DNA from: an uncultured Ruminococcus sp.
GTDB taxonomy: Bacteria; Bacillota; Clostridia; Oscillospirales; Ruminococcaceae
Length of the DNA stretch: 8,281 nucleotides
Direction: 5' to 3'
Assembly: GCA_937907215.1 (NCBI GenBank)
Contig: CALESG010000029.1
Coordinates: forward strand, 1 to 8,281
Shown here: in pieces, positions 1-6,589 of the stretch
Layout: each line of letters starts with the position of its first letter
Position numbering within the stretch: the stretch's first letter is position 1
Position numbers and translations under genes: made by a program
Notes under the pieces: generated by a model
Told to the model about the DNA's origin: nothing
Databases searched by the model: none
What the model saw: only the letters and a program-made list of their open reading frames with translations

Positions 1-17
1 ACAGATATATGTGACAC
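1..17 (-). CDS. mutL: Putative start of DNA mismatch repair protein MutL (cut by window edge)
   Basis: Only five full codons are visible: GTG TCA CAT ATA TCT, then GT, giving M-S-H-I-S-(V). MutL proteins commonly begin M-x-x-I-x-V-L, so the fit is good though very short. A near-consensus ribosome binding site (AAAGGAGGTG, 25-34) lies 7 nt upstream of the GTG. The gene would be the next one after the flavoprotein gene on the same strand, two genes below mutS, and mutL following mutS is the usual order in low-GC Gram-positives. MutL is the ATPase that couples mismatch recognition by MutS to strand removal. A TTG at 22-20 is also in range of the ribosome binding site but too close to it. The identity rests on context plus five codons. 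That a gene starts here is much surer than that it is mutL. Confidence 0.55.
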
Positions 18-24
18 TGCAATA

Positions 25-34
25 CACCTCCTTT
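25..34 (-). promoter_or_regulatory. Strong ribosome binding site for the gene starting at 17
   Basis: Read on the minus strand this is AAAGGAGGTG, almost the full anti-16S sequence. The GTG at 17-15 follows at normal spacing. It sits 25 bp past the flavoprotein stop codon, which shows that a further gene of the same operon starts at the left edge. Confidence 0.8.
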
Positions 35-58
35 ATAGTTTTTATATACAGATTTATA

Positions 59-751
59 TTATGCTTTCCATGGACGCTTTTTCTCTGTCCAACCTTTTCT
101 TTTCCAATAGCTTGCATCAGCTTCATTAAGACCATGTTTCTGCATTTGACGAATGACAGAAAAAAACATTTTGGTTTTAACAGATGGTTTGATATGTCCT
201 TGTGCTGCTTTTATTTTATTTGCTAATGAATCGAGTTTCTTTTCTATTTTTTGTTTCTTTTTGGCATTTACCCTATCCCATGAAGTTTCCATAACAGCAA
301 TGCCATATTTATAGGTTTTGGCAACTCCCCAAAAAAATGTGCTGTGAGCCATGTCTTTATTTGTACTCTTCATTCCTGCGCCGGCAGCTGTGGAAATGCA
401 AACAGCTTGTTTGGAAAACATCTTTTCTTCAGGACGATGTACCATCCATCGCCAACCATAATGGTCAAGAAACGCTTTCATAGCTCCTGTTGTATGATAT
501 ACATAGACAGGACTTGCAAGTATAATTACATCTGCATTATCAATTGCCTGTGTAATGGGAGATATTTTTTCAAAATGCGGACATTTTGTTTCAGATATAT
601 CAAAACAAGCAGTACAACCAATACAAAACTCTCCAAAGTCTTTTGGTAAGAAAAACTCTTTTACTTCACCTTTCAATTTTTTCGCCAATAATCTTGCAAT
701 ATTACAGGTGGAACCTTGATGACTTTGACCATGTATTATTGTTATTTTCAT
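59..751 (-). CDS. Flavodoxin-family NAD(P)H-dependent oxidoreductase with iron-sulfur flavoprotein-type cysteine motif
   Basis: The 230-residue product has a flavodoxin-like fold of the NADPH-dependent FMN reductase/WrbA-like group. The N-terminal strand MKITIIHG runs into the FMN-phosphate loop GQSHQGST (8-15). A second family motif, ASPVYVYHTTGAMKAFLD, is in the first half and normally lines the flavin site. Between them lie C43, C46, C49 and C57 (CX2CX2CX7C), close to the compact motif that holds a 4Fe-4S cluster in archaeal and clostridial iron-sulfur flavoproteins. A cluster here is likely but not shown. The basic C-terminal extension with YWKRKGW is typical of the longer members. No signal peptide is seen, so it is probably cytosolic. 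The substrate cannot be told. The start ATG has a modest ribosome binding site (AAAGGGA, 761-767). The gene follows mutS by 52 bp and precedes the putative mutL, so it probably shares their transcript. Confidence 0.88.
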   Translation of the reverse strand: MKITIIHGQSHQGSTCNIARLLAKKLKGEVKEFFLPKDFGEFCIGCTACFDISETKCPHFEKISPITQAIDNADVIILASPVYVYHTTGAMKAFLDHYGWRWMVHRPEEKMFSKQAVCISTAAGAGMKSTNKDMAHSTFFWGVAKTYKYGIAVMETSWDRVNAKKKQKIEKKLDSLANKIKAAQGHIKPSVKTKMFFSVIRQMQKHGLNEADASYWKRKGWTEKKRPWKA

Positions 752-803
752 TTTATTGTTTCCCTTTCAGTTCTGATTTATCTGCTCACTTTGTATTTTT
801 AAA

Positions 804-3419
804 TCACGTTTCACGAAGAAGCTGTAGTGCGTCAACAAGCAGCTCCCTGCATTCATCATCTGAAAGTTCATCAGGATTTGTTCTTTTAATCATATTTATA
901 GCCTGCTCACGTTTTAAATCAGAAAAGCTTATCTGACCGATGTCATTTTTTACAATACTTTTTTCTTTTTCAGCATTAAGTTCCATTTCTGTAAGAAGTT
1001 TTCTTGCACGCTTAACTACCTGATCTGGAAGTCCTGCAAGTTTTGCAACTTCTATTCCATAGCTATCATCTACTCCTCCGGGAACGATCTTCCTGAGAAA
1101 GCGTATTGAATCGCCATGCTTTTTTACTGCAATGCTATAATTTTTTATACCATCTATAGAATTTTCCAGTTCTATAAGTTCATGATAATGTGTAGCAAAC
1201 ATTGTTTTACAGCCAATCTTTTTACTGCTGATATATTCTGCAACAGCTCTTGCAATGCTTATTCCATCAAACGTTGACGTACCTCTTCCGACTTCATCAA
1301 GAATAACAAGACTGTTTTTTGTTGCATATTTAAGTATATCGGAAACTTCACTCATTTCAACCATAAATGTACTCTGACCTGATGTTAGATCATCAGATGC
1401 ACCGACTCTTGTAAATATCTTATCTACAACAGATATTTTGGCATATTCAGCAGGAACAAAACAGCCGATTTGTGCCATCAATGTTATAAGTGCTACCTGA
1501 CGCATATATGTTGATTTACCAGACATATTAGGACCGGTTATAAGCATCATGCGATTGTCTTTTAAATCAAGATAAGTATCATTTGGAACAAAAAGTTCAT
1601 CACAAAGCATTTGTTCTACTACAGGATGACGACCATTTTTTATTTGAATAGAACCATCCAGAGCGATTTCAGGTCTTGTATATCTGTTTTCAATTGAAAC
1701 ATTTGCAAAAGAACAAAGTACATCAAGCTGAGCTACAGCGTTTGCAGTTTCCTGAACGTTTTTAAGTTCAGCTGCAAGACTTTCTCTTATTTCTAAATAA
1801 AGTGCTTCTTCAAGTCTAAGTGCTTTTTCCTTTGCACCTAAAATATCATTTTCTGTCTTTTTAAGTTCATCTGTAATAAATCTCTCACAATTTGTAAGCG
1901 TCTGCTTACGGACATAATGTGGCGGCACCATATCATAATATGAACGTGTGACCTCAAGATAATATCCAAACACACGGTTAAATCCTATTTTTAAATTTTT
2001 TATGCCTGTACTCTCCTTTTCCTTCTGGAGAATATTATCGAGAAGTTCATTGCCGCCATCCATTATAAGACGTAAATGGTCAAGTTCATTATTATAACCT
2101 TCAGCTATAACTCCGCCGTCTTTTACACTTATAGGAGGATTATCAACTATTGCACGATCAACAAGATTTGCTATGGAATCAAGTGGAGAAATTTTTTTAT
2201 CAAGTGAATTTAAAAGCCTTATTTCGTCAAATTTTTTAAGCTCTGATTTAATTAAAGGAAGCTGTCTTGCAGTAGCTGAAAGTGACTTTAAATCTCTTGG
2301 AGTTGCTGTCATATAAAGTACACGTGTCATAAGACGTTCAAGGTCGTATACACTGCTTAAAATATCACGCAGTTCCATAAGGCAAATACTGTTTTTTATA
2401 AATGCAGCTACTGCATCGTGACGAGCTATAATCTTAACCGGCTGAATAAGTGGCTGTTCTATCCAGTTTTTAAGCATACGTCTGCCCATAGAAGTTTTAG
2501 CATCATTTATAAGCCAAAATAAAGAGCCTTTCTTTTCTTTGCCTCTAATTGTTTCGGTAAGTTCAAGGTTACGTCTTGCATTCAAGTCAAGCTGTACATA
2601 GGATTCAGAATCACATATTTCGATTGAAACAAATCGTCCAACATTATTTCTCTGAGTATCACGTATATAATCAAACATTGCACATACAGCACAAAAATCA
2701 GCACCATCTGTAGTAAGTCCGAGCATTTCTGGATTACTGCATCCAAGCTGATTGCATACGAATTCTCCATTTTTCTCAGGTGAAAAGCAAGATTCATCAC
2801 GCATAGTAACTGTACATTGAAGACGTACTTTAATAAAATTCATAACTGAATTAAATCCGACAGCTTTTTCTGACAAAATCACTTCGGCAGGTGACAGTCT
2901 TGACAATGCATCTATTATTTTTTCTTCCTGCATTGATGTTATAGGACGCATTACTTGAAGTTCGCCGGTTGAAATATCTGCAAAACATATACCGGCATTG
3001 CCGTTTTCATCTGCATAAATACAGCCTATATAATTATTTGAACCATCCTCAAGCATACTGCTTTCAATAAGCGTACCCGGTGTTACAATACGCACTATGC
3101 CACGTTCAACTAAACCCTTTGATGCAGCAGGATCGGTAAGCTGCTCACATATTGCAACTTTATATCCATTTTCAATAAGCTTTTTTAAATAAACGTCTAC
3201 GCTGTGATACGGAACACCGCACATGGGAGCACGTTCTTCCAAGCCGCAATCTCTTCCTGTAAGAGTTAGCTCTAAAACTCGTGAAGCTTCAACAGCATCA
3301 TCAAAAAACATTTCATAAAAGTCACCCAAGCGATAAAACAACAGACAGTCTGGATTCGCTTCTTTGACAGAAAGATAATGCTGCATCATCGGTGAAAGTT
3401 TTTCTTTATCGATTGTCAT
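804..3419 (-). CDS. mutS: DNA mismatch repair protein MutS
   Basis: MutS recognises base mismatches and small loops after replication and recruits MutL. At 871 residues this is a full-length MutS1. The mismatch-wedging Phe-X-Glu motif is F34-Y-E36 in the N-terminal domain (GDFYEMFF). Connector, lever and clamp regions follow. The C-terminal ABC-type ATPase has Walker A GPNMSGKST (629-637), Walker B with D708-E709 in LVILDEVGRGTSTFDG, and the ATHYHE signature (742-747). Near the C-terminus Q829-ISF resembles the QxSLF sliding-clamp binding motif. No motif is missing and no frame break is seen. The ATG is preceded by AAGGAGC (3427-3433) at normal spacing. It lies 21 bp after the YlbF-family gene and is probably co-transcribed with it and miaB. 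The next gene is a flavoprotein rather than mutL directly. Confidence 0.99.
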   Translation of the reverse strand: MTIDKEKLSPMMQHYLSVKEANPDCLLFYRLGDFYEMFFDDAVEASRVLELTLTGRDCGLEERAPMCGVPYHSVDVYLKKLIENGYKVAICEQLTDPAASKGLVERGIVRIVTPGTLIESSMLEDGSNNYIGCIYADENGNAGICFADISTGELQVMRPITSMQEEKIIDALSRLSPAEVILSEKAVGFNSVMNFIKVRLQCTVTMRDESCFSPEKNGEFVCNQLGCSNPEMLGLTTDGADFCAVCAMFDYIRDTQRNNVGRFVSIEICDSESYVQLDLNARRNLELTETIRGKEKKGSLFWLINDAKTSMGRRMLKNWIEQPLIQPVKIIARHDAVAAFIKNSICLMELRDILSSVYDLERLMTRVLYMTATPRDLKSLSATARQLPLIKSELKKFDEIRLLNSLDKKISPLDSIANLVDRAIVDNPPISVKDGGVIAEGYNNELDHLRLIMDGGNELLDNILQKEKESTGIKNLKIGFNRVFGYYLEVTRSYYDMVPPHYVRKQTLTNCERFITDELKKTENDILGAKEKALRLEEALYLEIRESLAAELKNVQETANAVAQLDVLCSFANVSIENRYTRPEIALDGSIQIKNGRHPVVEQMLCDELFVPNDTYLDLKDNRMMLITGPNMSGKSTYMRQVALITLMAQIGCFVPAEYAKISVVDKIFTRVGASDDLTSGQSTFMVEMSEVSDILKYATKNSLVILDEVGRGTSTFDGISIARAVAEYISSKKIGCKTMFATHYHELIELENSIDGIKNYSIAVKKHGDSIRFLRKIVPGGVDDSYGIEVAKLAGLPDQVVKRARKLLTEMELNAEKEKSIVKNDIGQISFSDLKREQAINMIKRTNPDELSDDECRELLVDALQLLRET

Positions 3420-3440
3420 AATTTATGCTCCTTGAAATAA

Positions 3441-3851
3441 TTAGTGACAACCAGCACTGCAGCCTGCACAATTGCCATTGCAGCCTCCGTTATCGACATG
3501 GCAGGTTTCTGGGTCTTCACCATTAAGACTTAATGTGATAATTGCATCAACATCATTTATCATAGCATCAAGTTCTTGCTTTGCAACCTGAAATTCTTTC
3601 ATTCCCTCTGTAGAAATTATCTCATTATATTTTGCGTCAAGCTCCTCTTCCCATTTTTTCAGCTTCTCAGTATTAGGATTTTCTTTTTCCGATTCACGCT
3701 GATAATTCATACGTTCAAGCTGAAACTGCCCTATCTGATTTTGGAGTTTCTCATTTTCATCATTTGCTTTTTTAGCTTCTACATAACGCTTATATCTGCA
3801 ATCTTCCTGAATGCATTTTCCAAGATTTCTAACTGCTTCGATTACTGTCAT
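3441..3851 (-). CDS. YlbF/YmcA (RicF/RicA) family regulator with cysteine-rich tail
   Basis: The 136-residue product is a small, charged, mostly helical protein of the YlbF/YmcA family (residues about 1-110). In Bacillus subtilis these proteins form the Ric complex with YaaT, which carries Fe-S clusters and acts with RNase Y in mRNA maturation. The place between miaB and mutS matches B. subtilis ymcA. The tail, however, is more like that of YlbF: C117, C124, C128, C131 and C135 in a Gly/Asn-rich stretch. I therefore give no symbol. The ATG at 3851 is chosen because GAGGAGGT (3860-3867) sits 8 nt before it. An upstream in-frame start near 3893 would overlap miaB and lacks such a site. The ribosome binding site overlaps the miaB stop (TGAGGAGG), suggesting translational coupling. 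A metal or Fe-S role for the tail is inference. Confidence 0.88.
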   Translation of the reverse strand: MTVIEAVRNLGKCIQEDCRYKRYVEAKKANDENEKLQNQIGQFQLERMNYQRESEKENPNTEKLKKWEEELDAKYNEIISTEGMKEFQVAKQELDAMINDVDAIITLSLNGEDPETCHVDNGGCNGNCAGCSAGCH

Positions 3852-3859
3852 TATTTTAT

Positions 3860-3867
3860 ACCTCCTC
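3860..3867 (-). promoter_or_regulatory. Ribosome binding site of the YlbF-family gene, overlapping the miaB stop codon
   Basis: On the minus strand the miaB stop TGA (3868-3866) runs directly into GAGGAGGT. Ribosomes ending miaB therefore finish on the initiation site of the next gene. This site fixes the ATG at 3851 as the start. Confidence 0.85.
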
Positions 3868-5260
3868 AAACAAGTTCGCCACTTACTGCCCAATTGCGAG
3901 CATCTGTAATCTTAACATTTACAAATGTTCCAATAAGATATTTATCACCTTTAAATTCAACTATTGTATATGCACTGCTCTTACCAAAAAGCCATCCTTC
4001 TCCCTGCTTGCTTTCTCCCTCCACAAGCACACGAACAGTTTTTCCTATAAATCTTTTATAATTTTCTGTTGCCACTTCTCTTTGAAGCTTTAGGAGTCTT
4101 TCCATACGATGTCTTTTTTCGGAATCAGTTGTAGCATCTTCCATTTCAGCGGCTACTGTACCGCTTCTCTTTGAATATATAAATGTGAAAATATTATCAA
4201 ATTTAACCTCTTCGACAAGCTTTAATGTATCACAAAATTCCTCTTCGGTTTCATTAGGAAATCCGACCATTATATCACTTGACAGTGCAAATCCTTCACT
4301 TCTTTCACGAAGATAATTTACTGTTTCAAGGTATTTTTCTGCTGTGTAATGGCGATTCATACGTTTTAAAACAGAATTGCTTCCGCATTGAACAGGCAAA
4401 TGCAAGTGTTTTCCGACTTTATCACACTCAAGTATAGCATCAAGAAGATCTGTGCCAGCATCTTTTGGATGCGATGACATAAATCTTATCCAAAAATCAC
4501 CATTTATATCATTAAGCCTTCTAAGAAGCTGTGCAAAGCTCATTCCCTCTTTTAGATCATTGCCATATGAATTTACATTTTGACCTAAAAGCATTATTTC
4601 CTTATAACCTTTAGCTACAAGTTCTTCTACCTCATGAACTATAACATCAGCACTTCTGCTTCTTTCTCTGCCTCTTACATATGGTACTATACAGTATGTG
4701 CAGAAATTATTGCAGCCAAACATTATTGGTACAGAGGCTTTAAAATAACTTTCTCTTATCTGATAATCAGCACCGAATTCTTCATTATATTCTTTTGTAT
4801 CATATGCAAGTTTTTTACCTTCATAATGTTCAAGCAAAAGTTTTGGAAGTTGGCTCAAAGCAGATGTACCAAAGAGAATATCCACAAAAGGATAGTGATT
4901 TTTTATTTTCTCTATAGTTTTAGGCTCAGATGCCATACAACCGCATAATGCAATAATAACATCAGGATTTTCCTTTTTATACTTTTTCATATTTCCAAGC
5001 GTACCATAAACCGTATCTTCTGCACTTTCACGGACTGCACAGGTATTCAAAAGTATAAGATCAGACTTTTTATAGTCATCCGTAAATTTAAATCCCAATG
5101 ATGAAAGTATGCCTTTTATCTTTTCACCATCCGAAACATTCAGCTGACAGCCAAAGCTATGTACATAAGCTATAGCACCTTTTCTACAATACATTTTTAA
5201 ATATTTAATAACTTGATTTGCAATTTCAGATCCTTTTACATCACACGCTTTAATATTCAT
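3866..5260 (-). CDS. miaB: tRNA-2-methylthio-N6-dimethylallyladenosine synthase MiaB
   Basis: MiaB is a radical SAM methylthiotransferase that turns i6A-37 into ms2i6A-37 in tRNAs reading UNN codons. The 464-residue product has all three expected domains. The N-terminal domain holds the auxiliary cluster ligands C38 (SFGCQLN), C74 (LNTCAVRE) and C108 (CGCMASE). The radical SAM core has C183-X3-C187-X2-C190 followed by IVPYVRGRERSR. A C-terminal TRAM RNA-binding domain covers roughly the last 65 residues. YVRGRERSR and the short auxiliary spacing favour MiaB over RimO or MtaB. The ATG has AGTGAGG upstream and a good promoter about 40 bp away, so this is probably the first gene of the operon. 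About 30 residues precede the first motif, as in other clostridial MiaBs. Confidence 0.97.
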   Translation of the reverse strand: MNIKACDVKGSEIANQVIKYLKMYCRKGAIAYVHSFGCQLNVSDGEKIKGILSSLGFKFTDDYKKSDLILLNTCAVRESAEDTVYGTLGNMKKYKKENPDVIIALCGCMASEPKTIEKIKNHYPFVDILFGTSALSQLPKLLLEHYEGKKLAYDTKEYNEEFGADYQIRESYFKASVPIMFGCNNFCTYCIVPYVRGRERSRSADVIVHEVEELVAKGYKEIMLLGQNVNSYGNDLKEGMSFAQLLRRLNDINGDFWIRFMSSHPKDAGTDLLDAILECDKVGKHLHLPVQCGSNSVLKRMNRHYTAEKYLETVNYLRERSEGFALSSDIMVGFPNETEEEFCDTLKLVEEVKFDNIFTFIYSKRSGTVAAEMEDATTDSEKRHRMERLLKLQREVATENYKRFIGKTVRVLVEGESKQGEGWLFGKSSAYTIVEFKGDKYLIGTFVNVKITDARNWAVSGELV

Positions 5261-5298
5261 TTATAAACCTCACTTTAAAACATGGCATTTCAATCATT

Positions 5299-5327
5299 AT
5301 TATAACACATGATCTTTTATTTTTCAA
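5299..5327 (-). promoter_or_regulatory. Sigma-A-type promoter of the miaB operon
   Basis: On the minus strand there is TTGAAA (5327-5322), a 17-bp spacer and a perfect TATAAT (5304-5299). The -10 box ends 38 bp before the miaB ATG, leaving a short leader. The match to the vegetative consensus is one base short of perfect with ideal spacing. It probably drives all five genes down to the left edge, since no terminator or other good promoter was seen between them. Confidence 0.75.
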
Positions 5328-5406
5328 GCCATTTTTAAATGAAAGCTGATGTTTAAATACATTTTTATTTTAAGACGAGAAAGTTTTCTATGCTTTATCA
5401 TATGAC

Positions 5407-5435
5407 TTGATAAATGTGATAAAATATGATATTAT
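5407..5435 (+). promoter_or_regulatory. Candidate sigma-A-type promoter for the radical SAM gene
   Basis: TTGATA (5407-5412), a 17-bp spacer and TATTAT (5430-5435) make a reasonable vegetative promoter facing right. Transcription would start near 5442 and give a leader of about 200 nt before the ATG at 5645. In DNA this A+T-rich such matches arise by chance, so confidence is moderate. Confidence 0.45.
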
Positions 5436-5542
5436 TTATAGGAATCTTTCTTTTATTTTTCAAATAAATTGCAGGCAGCTGTCACTAATAATACACAAGA
5501 CATGAATATAATAATAAAAAATCTGCAAAAGCTGATTTAGTT

Positions 5543-5572
5543 AAAAAACTTACCGTTTCTTTAATGAAACGG
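5543..5572 (-). terminator. Hairpin with minus-strand T-run, possible weak terminator
   Basis: CCGTTTC (5553-5559) and GAAACGG (5566-5572) form a perfect 7-bp stem with a 6-nt loop. On the minus strand the stem is followed, after four bases, by TTTTTT (5548-5543). On the plus strand it is followed by ACCAAAAA, so it would act leftward only. No minus-strand gene ends just before it. It could stop antisense readthrough coming from the convergent phosphoribosyltransferase gene, or it could be a leader hairpin of the radical SAM transcript. The short stem and the gap before the T-run make it weak. Confidence 0.35.
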
Positions 5573-5644
5573 ACCAAAAACAGACGCAGCTAACAGCAGC
5601 GTTTTACATAGACAAGATGGACAAATTTTAAAGGAGATAATAAA

Positions 5645-6589
5645 ATGCAATCAATTTACGGAAATCAGAGGTATTATTCATTAAGCAATTATTATAAGAA
5701 AACATTTGGCTCACGTGTTATGAAAGCAGTCATTGACGGTGGATTTTCATGCCCGAATAAAGATGGCACATTAAGCCATACCGGTTGCCTTTTTTGTAAT
5801 GGTGGAAGCGGATATTTTACAAAATCCGGCTCAATAACCCAACAACTCATTTTAGAGAAAAATAGAATCAATGCAAAATATCCAGATGCTAAACTAATTG
5901 CATATTTTCAAGCAAATACAAATACATATGCACCTATAAGCAAACTGAAAAAGATATACGAAGAAGCACTTTCATTTCAAGATGTAGTTGGAATGTCAAT
6001 TGCGACACGTGCTGATTGTATTTCAGATGAGGTGTTATCATATTTAAAAGAATTATCTGAACGGACTTGTCTTACAATAGAACTTGGACTTCAAACTATT
6101 CATGAATCAACCGCAGAAAAAATGAATCTTTGCTGTCAAAGAGAACTTATCAAAAAATGTACATTGAAGCTAAAAAGACTTGGTATAAGAGTGTGCTTGC
6201 ACGTAATAAATGGACTTCCGGGCGAAAATATTGACGATATGCTAGAAACAATACAAACAATTGCCACTTGGCAGCCCGATGGTGTTAAATTACAATTGCT
6301 TCATATAATAAAAGATACACCTCTTGAAAAAATTTACCAAAGCACCGGATTTCATATTCTTACCGAAGATGAGTATGTAAATCTCATAGCAGAACAAATA
6401 AGATTTTTGCATCCTGAAACTGTATGTGAAAGGCTAACTGGTGATGGCGATGCACAAAAGCTCGTTGCTCCTATGTGGAGTAAAAACAAACGCCATGTTT
6501 TAAATCGCATTTCTCAAAGGTTGAAAGAAACCAACAGTATTCAGGGTGATAAATATCACTCAGAGGATTCGACATATTCTGCAATATAA
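5645..6589 (+). CDS. ytqA: Radical SAM protein of the YtqA/YhcC (TIGR01212) family, probable tRNA wobble-uridine modification enzyme
   Basis: The 314-residue product opens with the family signature YGNQRYYSLSNYYKKTFG. The cluster motif is C36-X11-C48-X2-C51 (C36-PNKDG to GCLFCN), the unusual spacing of this family rather than CX3CX2C. Later motifs are ELGLQT (146-151), GLPGEN (190-195) and the C-terminal MWSKNKRHVLNRI. Length is normal. From memory of published work, the YtqA subgroup (renamed MnmL) takes part in making mnm5s2U at tRNA position 34 in B. subtilis and Streptococcus mutans, usually beside the methylase MnmM. No MnmM gene lies here, so the function is inferred. AAAGGAG (5630-5636) fixes the ATG. 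The gene diverges from miaB, another tRNA-modifying radical SAM gene, and its last 34 bp overlap the end of the convergent phosphoribosyltransferase gene. Confidence 0.92.
   Translation: MQSIYGNQRYYSLSNYYKKTFGSRVMKAVIDGGFSCPNKDGTLSHTGCLFCNGGSGYFTKSGSITQQLILEKNRINAKYPDAKLIAYFQANTNTYAPISKLKKIYEEALSFQDVVGMSIATRADCISDEVLSYLKELSERTCLTIELGLQTIHESTAEKMNLCCQRELIKKCTLKLKRLGIRVCLHVINGLPGENIDDMLETIQTIATWQPDGVKLQLLHIIKDTPLEKIYQSTGFHILTEDEYVNLIAEQIRFLHPETVCERLTGDGDAQKLVAPMWSKNKRHVLNRISQRLKETNSIQGDKYHSEDSTYSAI

Larger units (their letters stand above)
5261..5644. other. 384-bp divergent intergenic region between miaB and the radical SAM gene
   Basis: No convincing gene lies here. It holds the minus-strand miaB promoter (5299-5327), a candidate plus-strand promoter (5407-5435), a hairpin (5553-5572) and the ribosome binding site AAAGGAG (5630-5636) of the downstream radical SAM gene. 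Two tiny frames start with ATG at 5502 (12 codons) and 5564 (9 codons), both without a ribosome binding site. The frame of the downstream gene is open from 5492 to 5590 but is closed by TAA at 5591 and by a later TAG, so it does not extend the gene. I recognise no riboswitch or tRNA. Confidence 0.6.

Noticed and set aside
11..226. Plus-strand frame at the left edge that looks like membrane segments
   Set aside because: It is antisense to the end of the flavoprotein gene and to the start region of the next gene, with no ribosome binding site.
752..803. Separate promoter or terminator between mutS and the flavoprotein gene
   Set aside because: The 52-bp gap shows no hairpin with a T-run and no good -10/-35 pair on the minus strand, so readthrough from mutS is the simpler view.
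3852..3893. Longer start for the YlbF-family gene
   Set aside because: The extension would overlap miaB and has no ribosome binding site. GAGGAGGT is placed exactly for the ATG at 3851.
3576..4061. 161-codon plus-strand frame rich in Phe, Leu and Ile
   Set aside because: It lies antisense to the YlbF-family gene and the end of miaB, both well supported. The hydrophobic composition is what the complement of lysine- and glutamate-rich genes gives.
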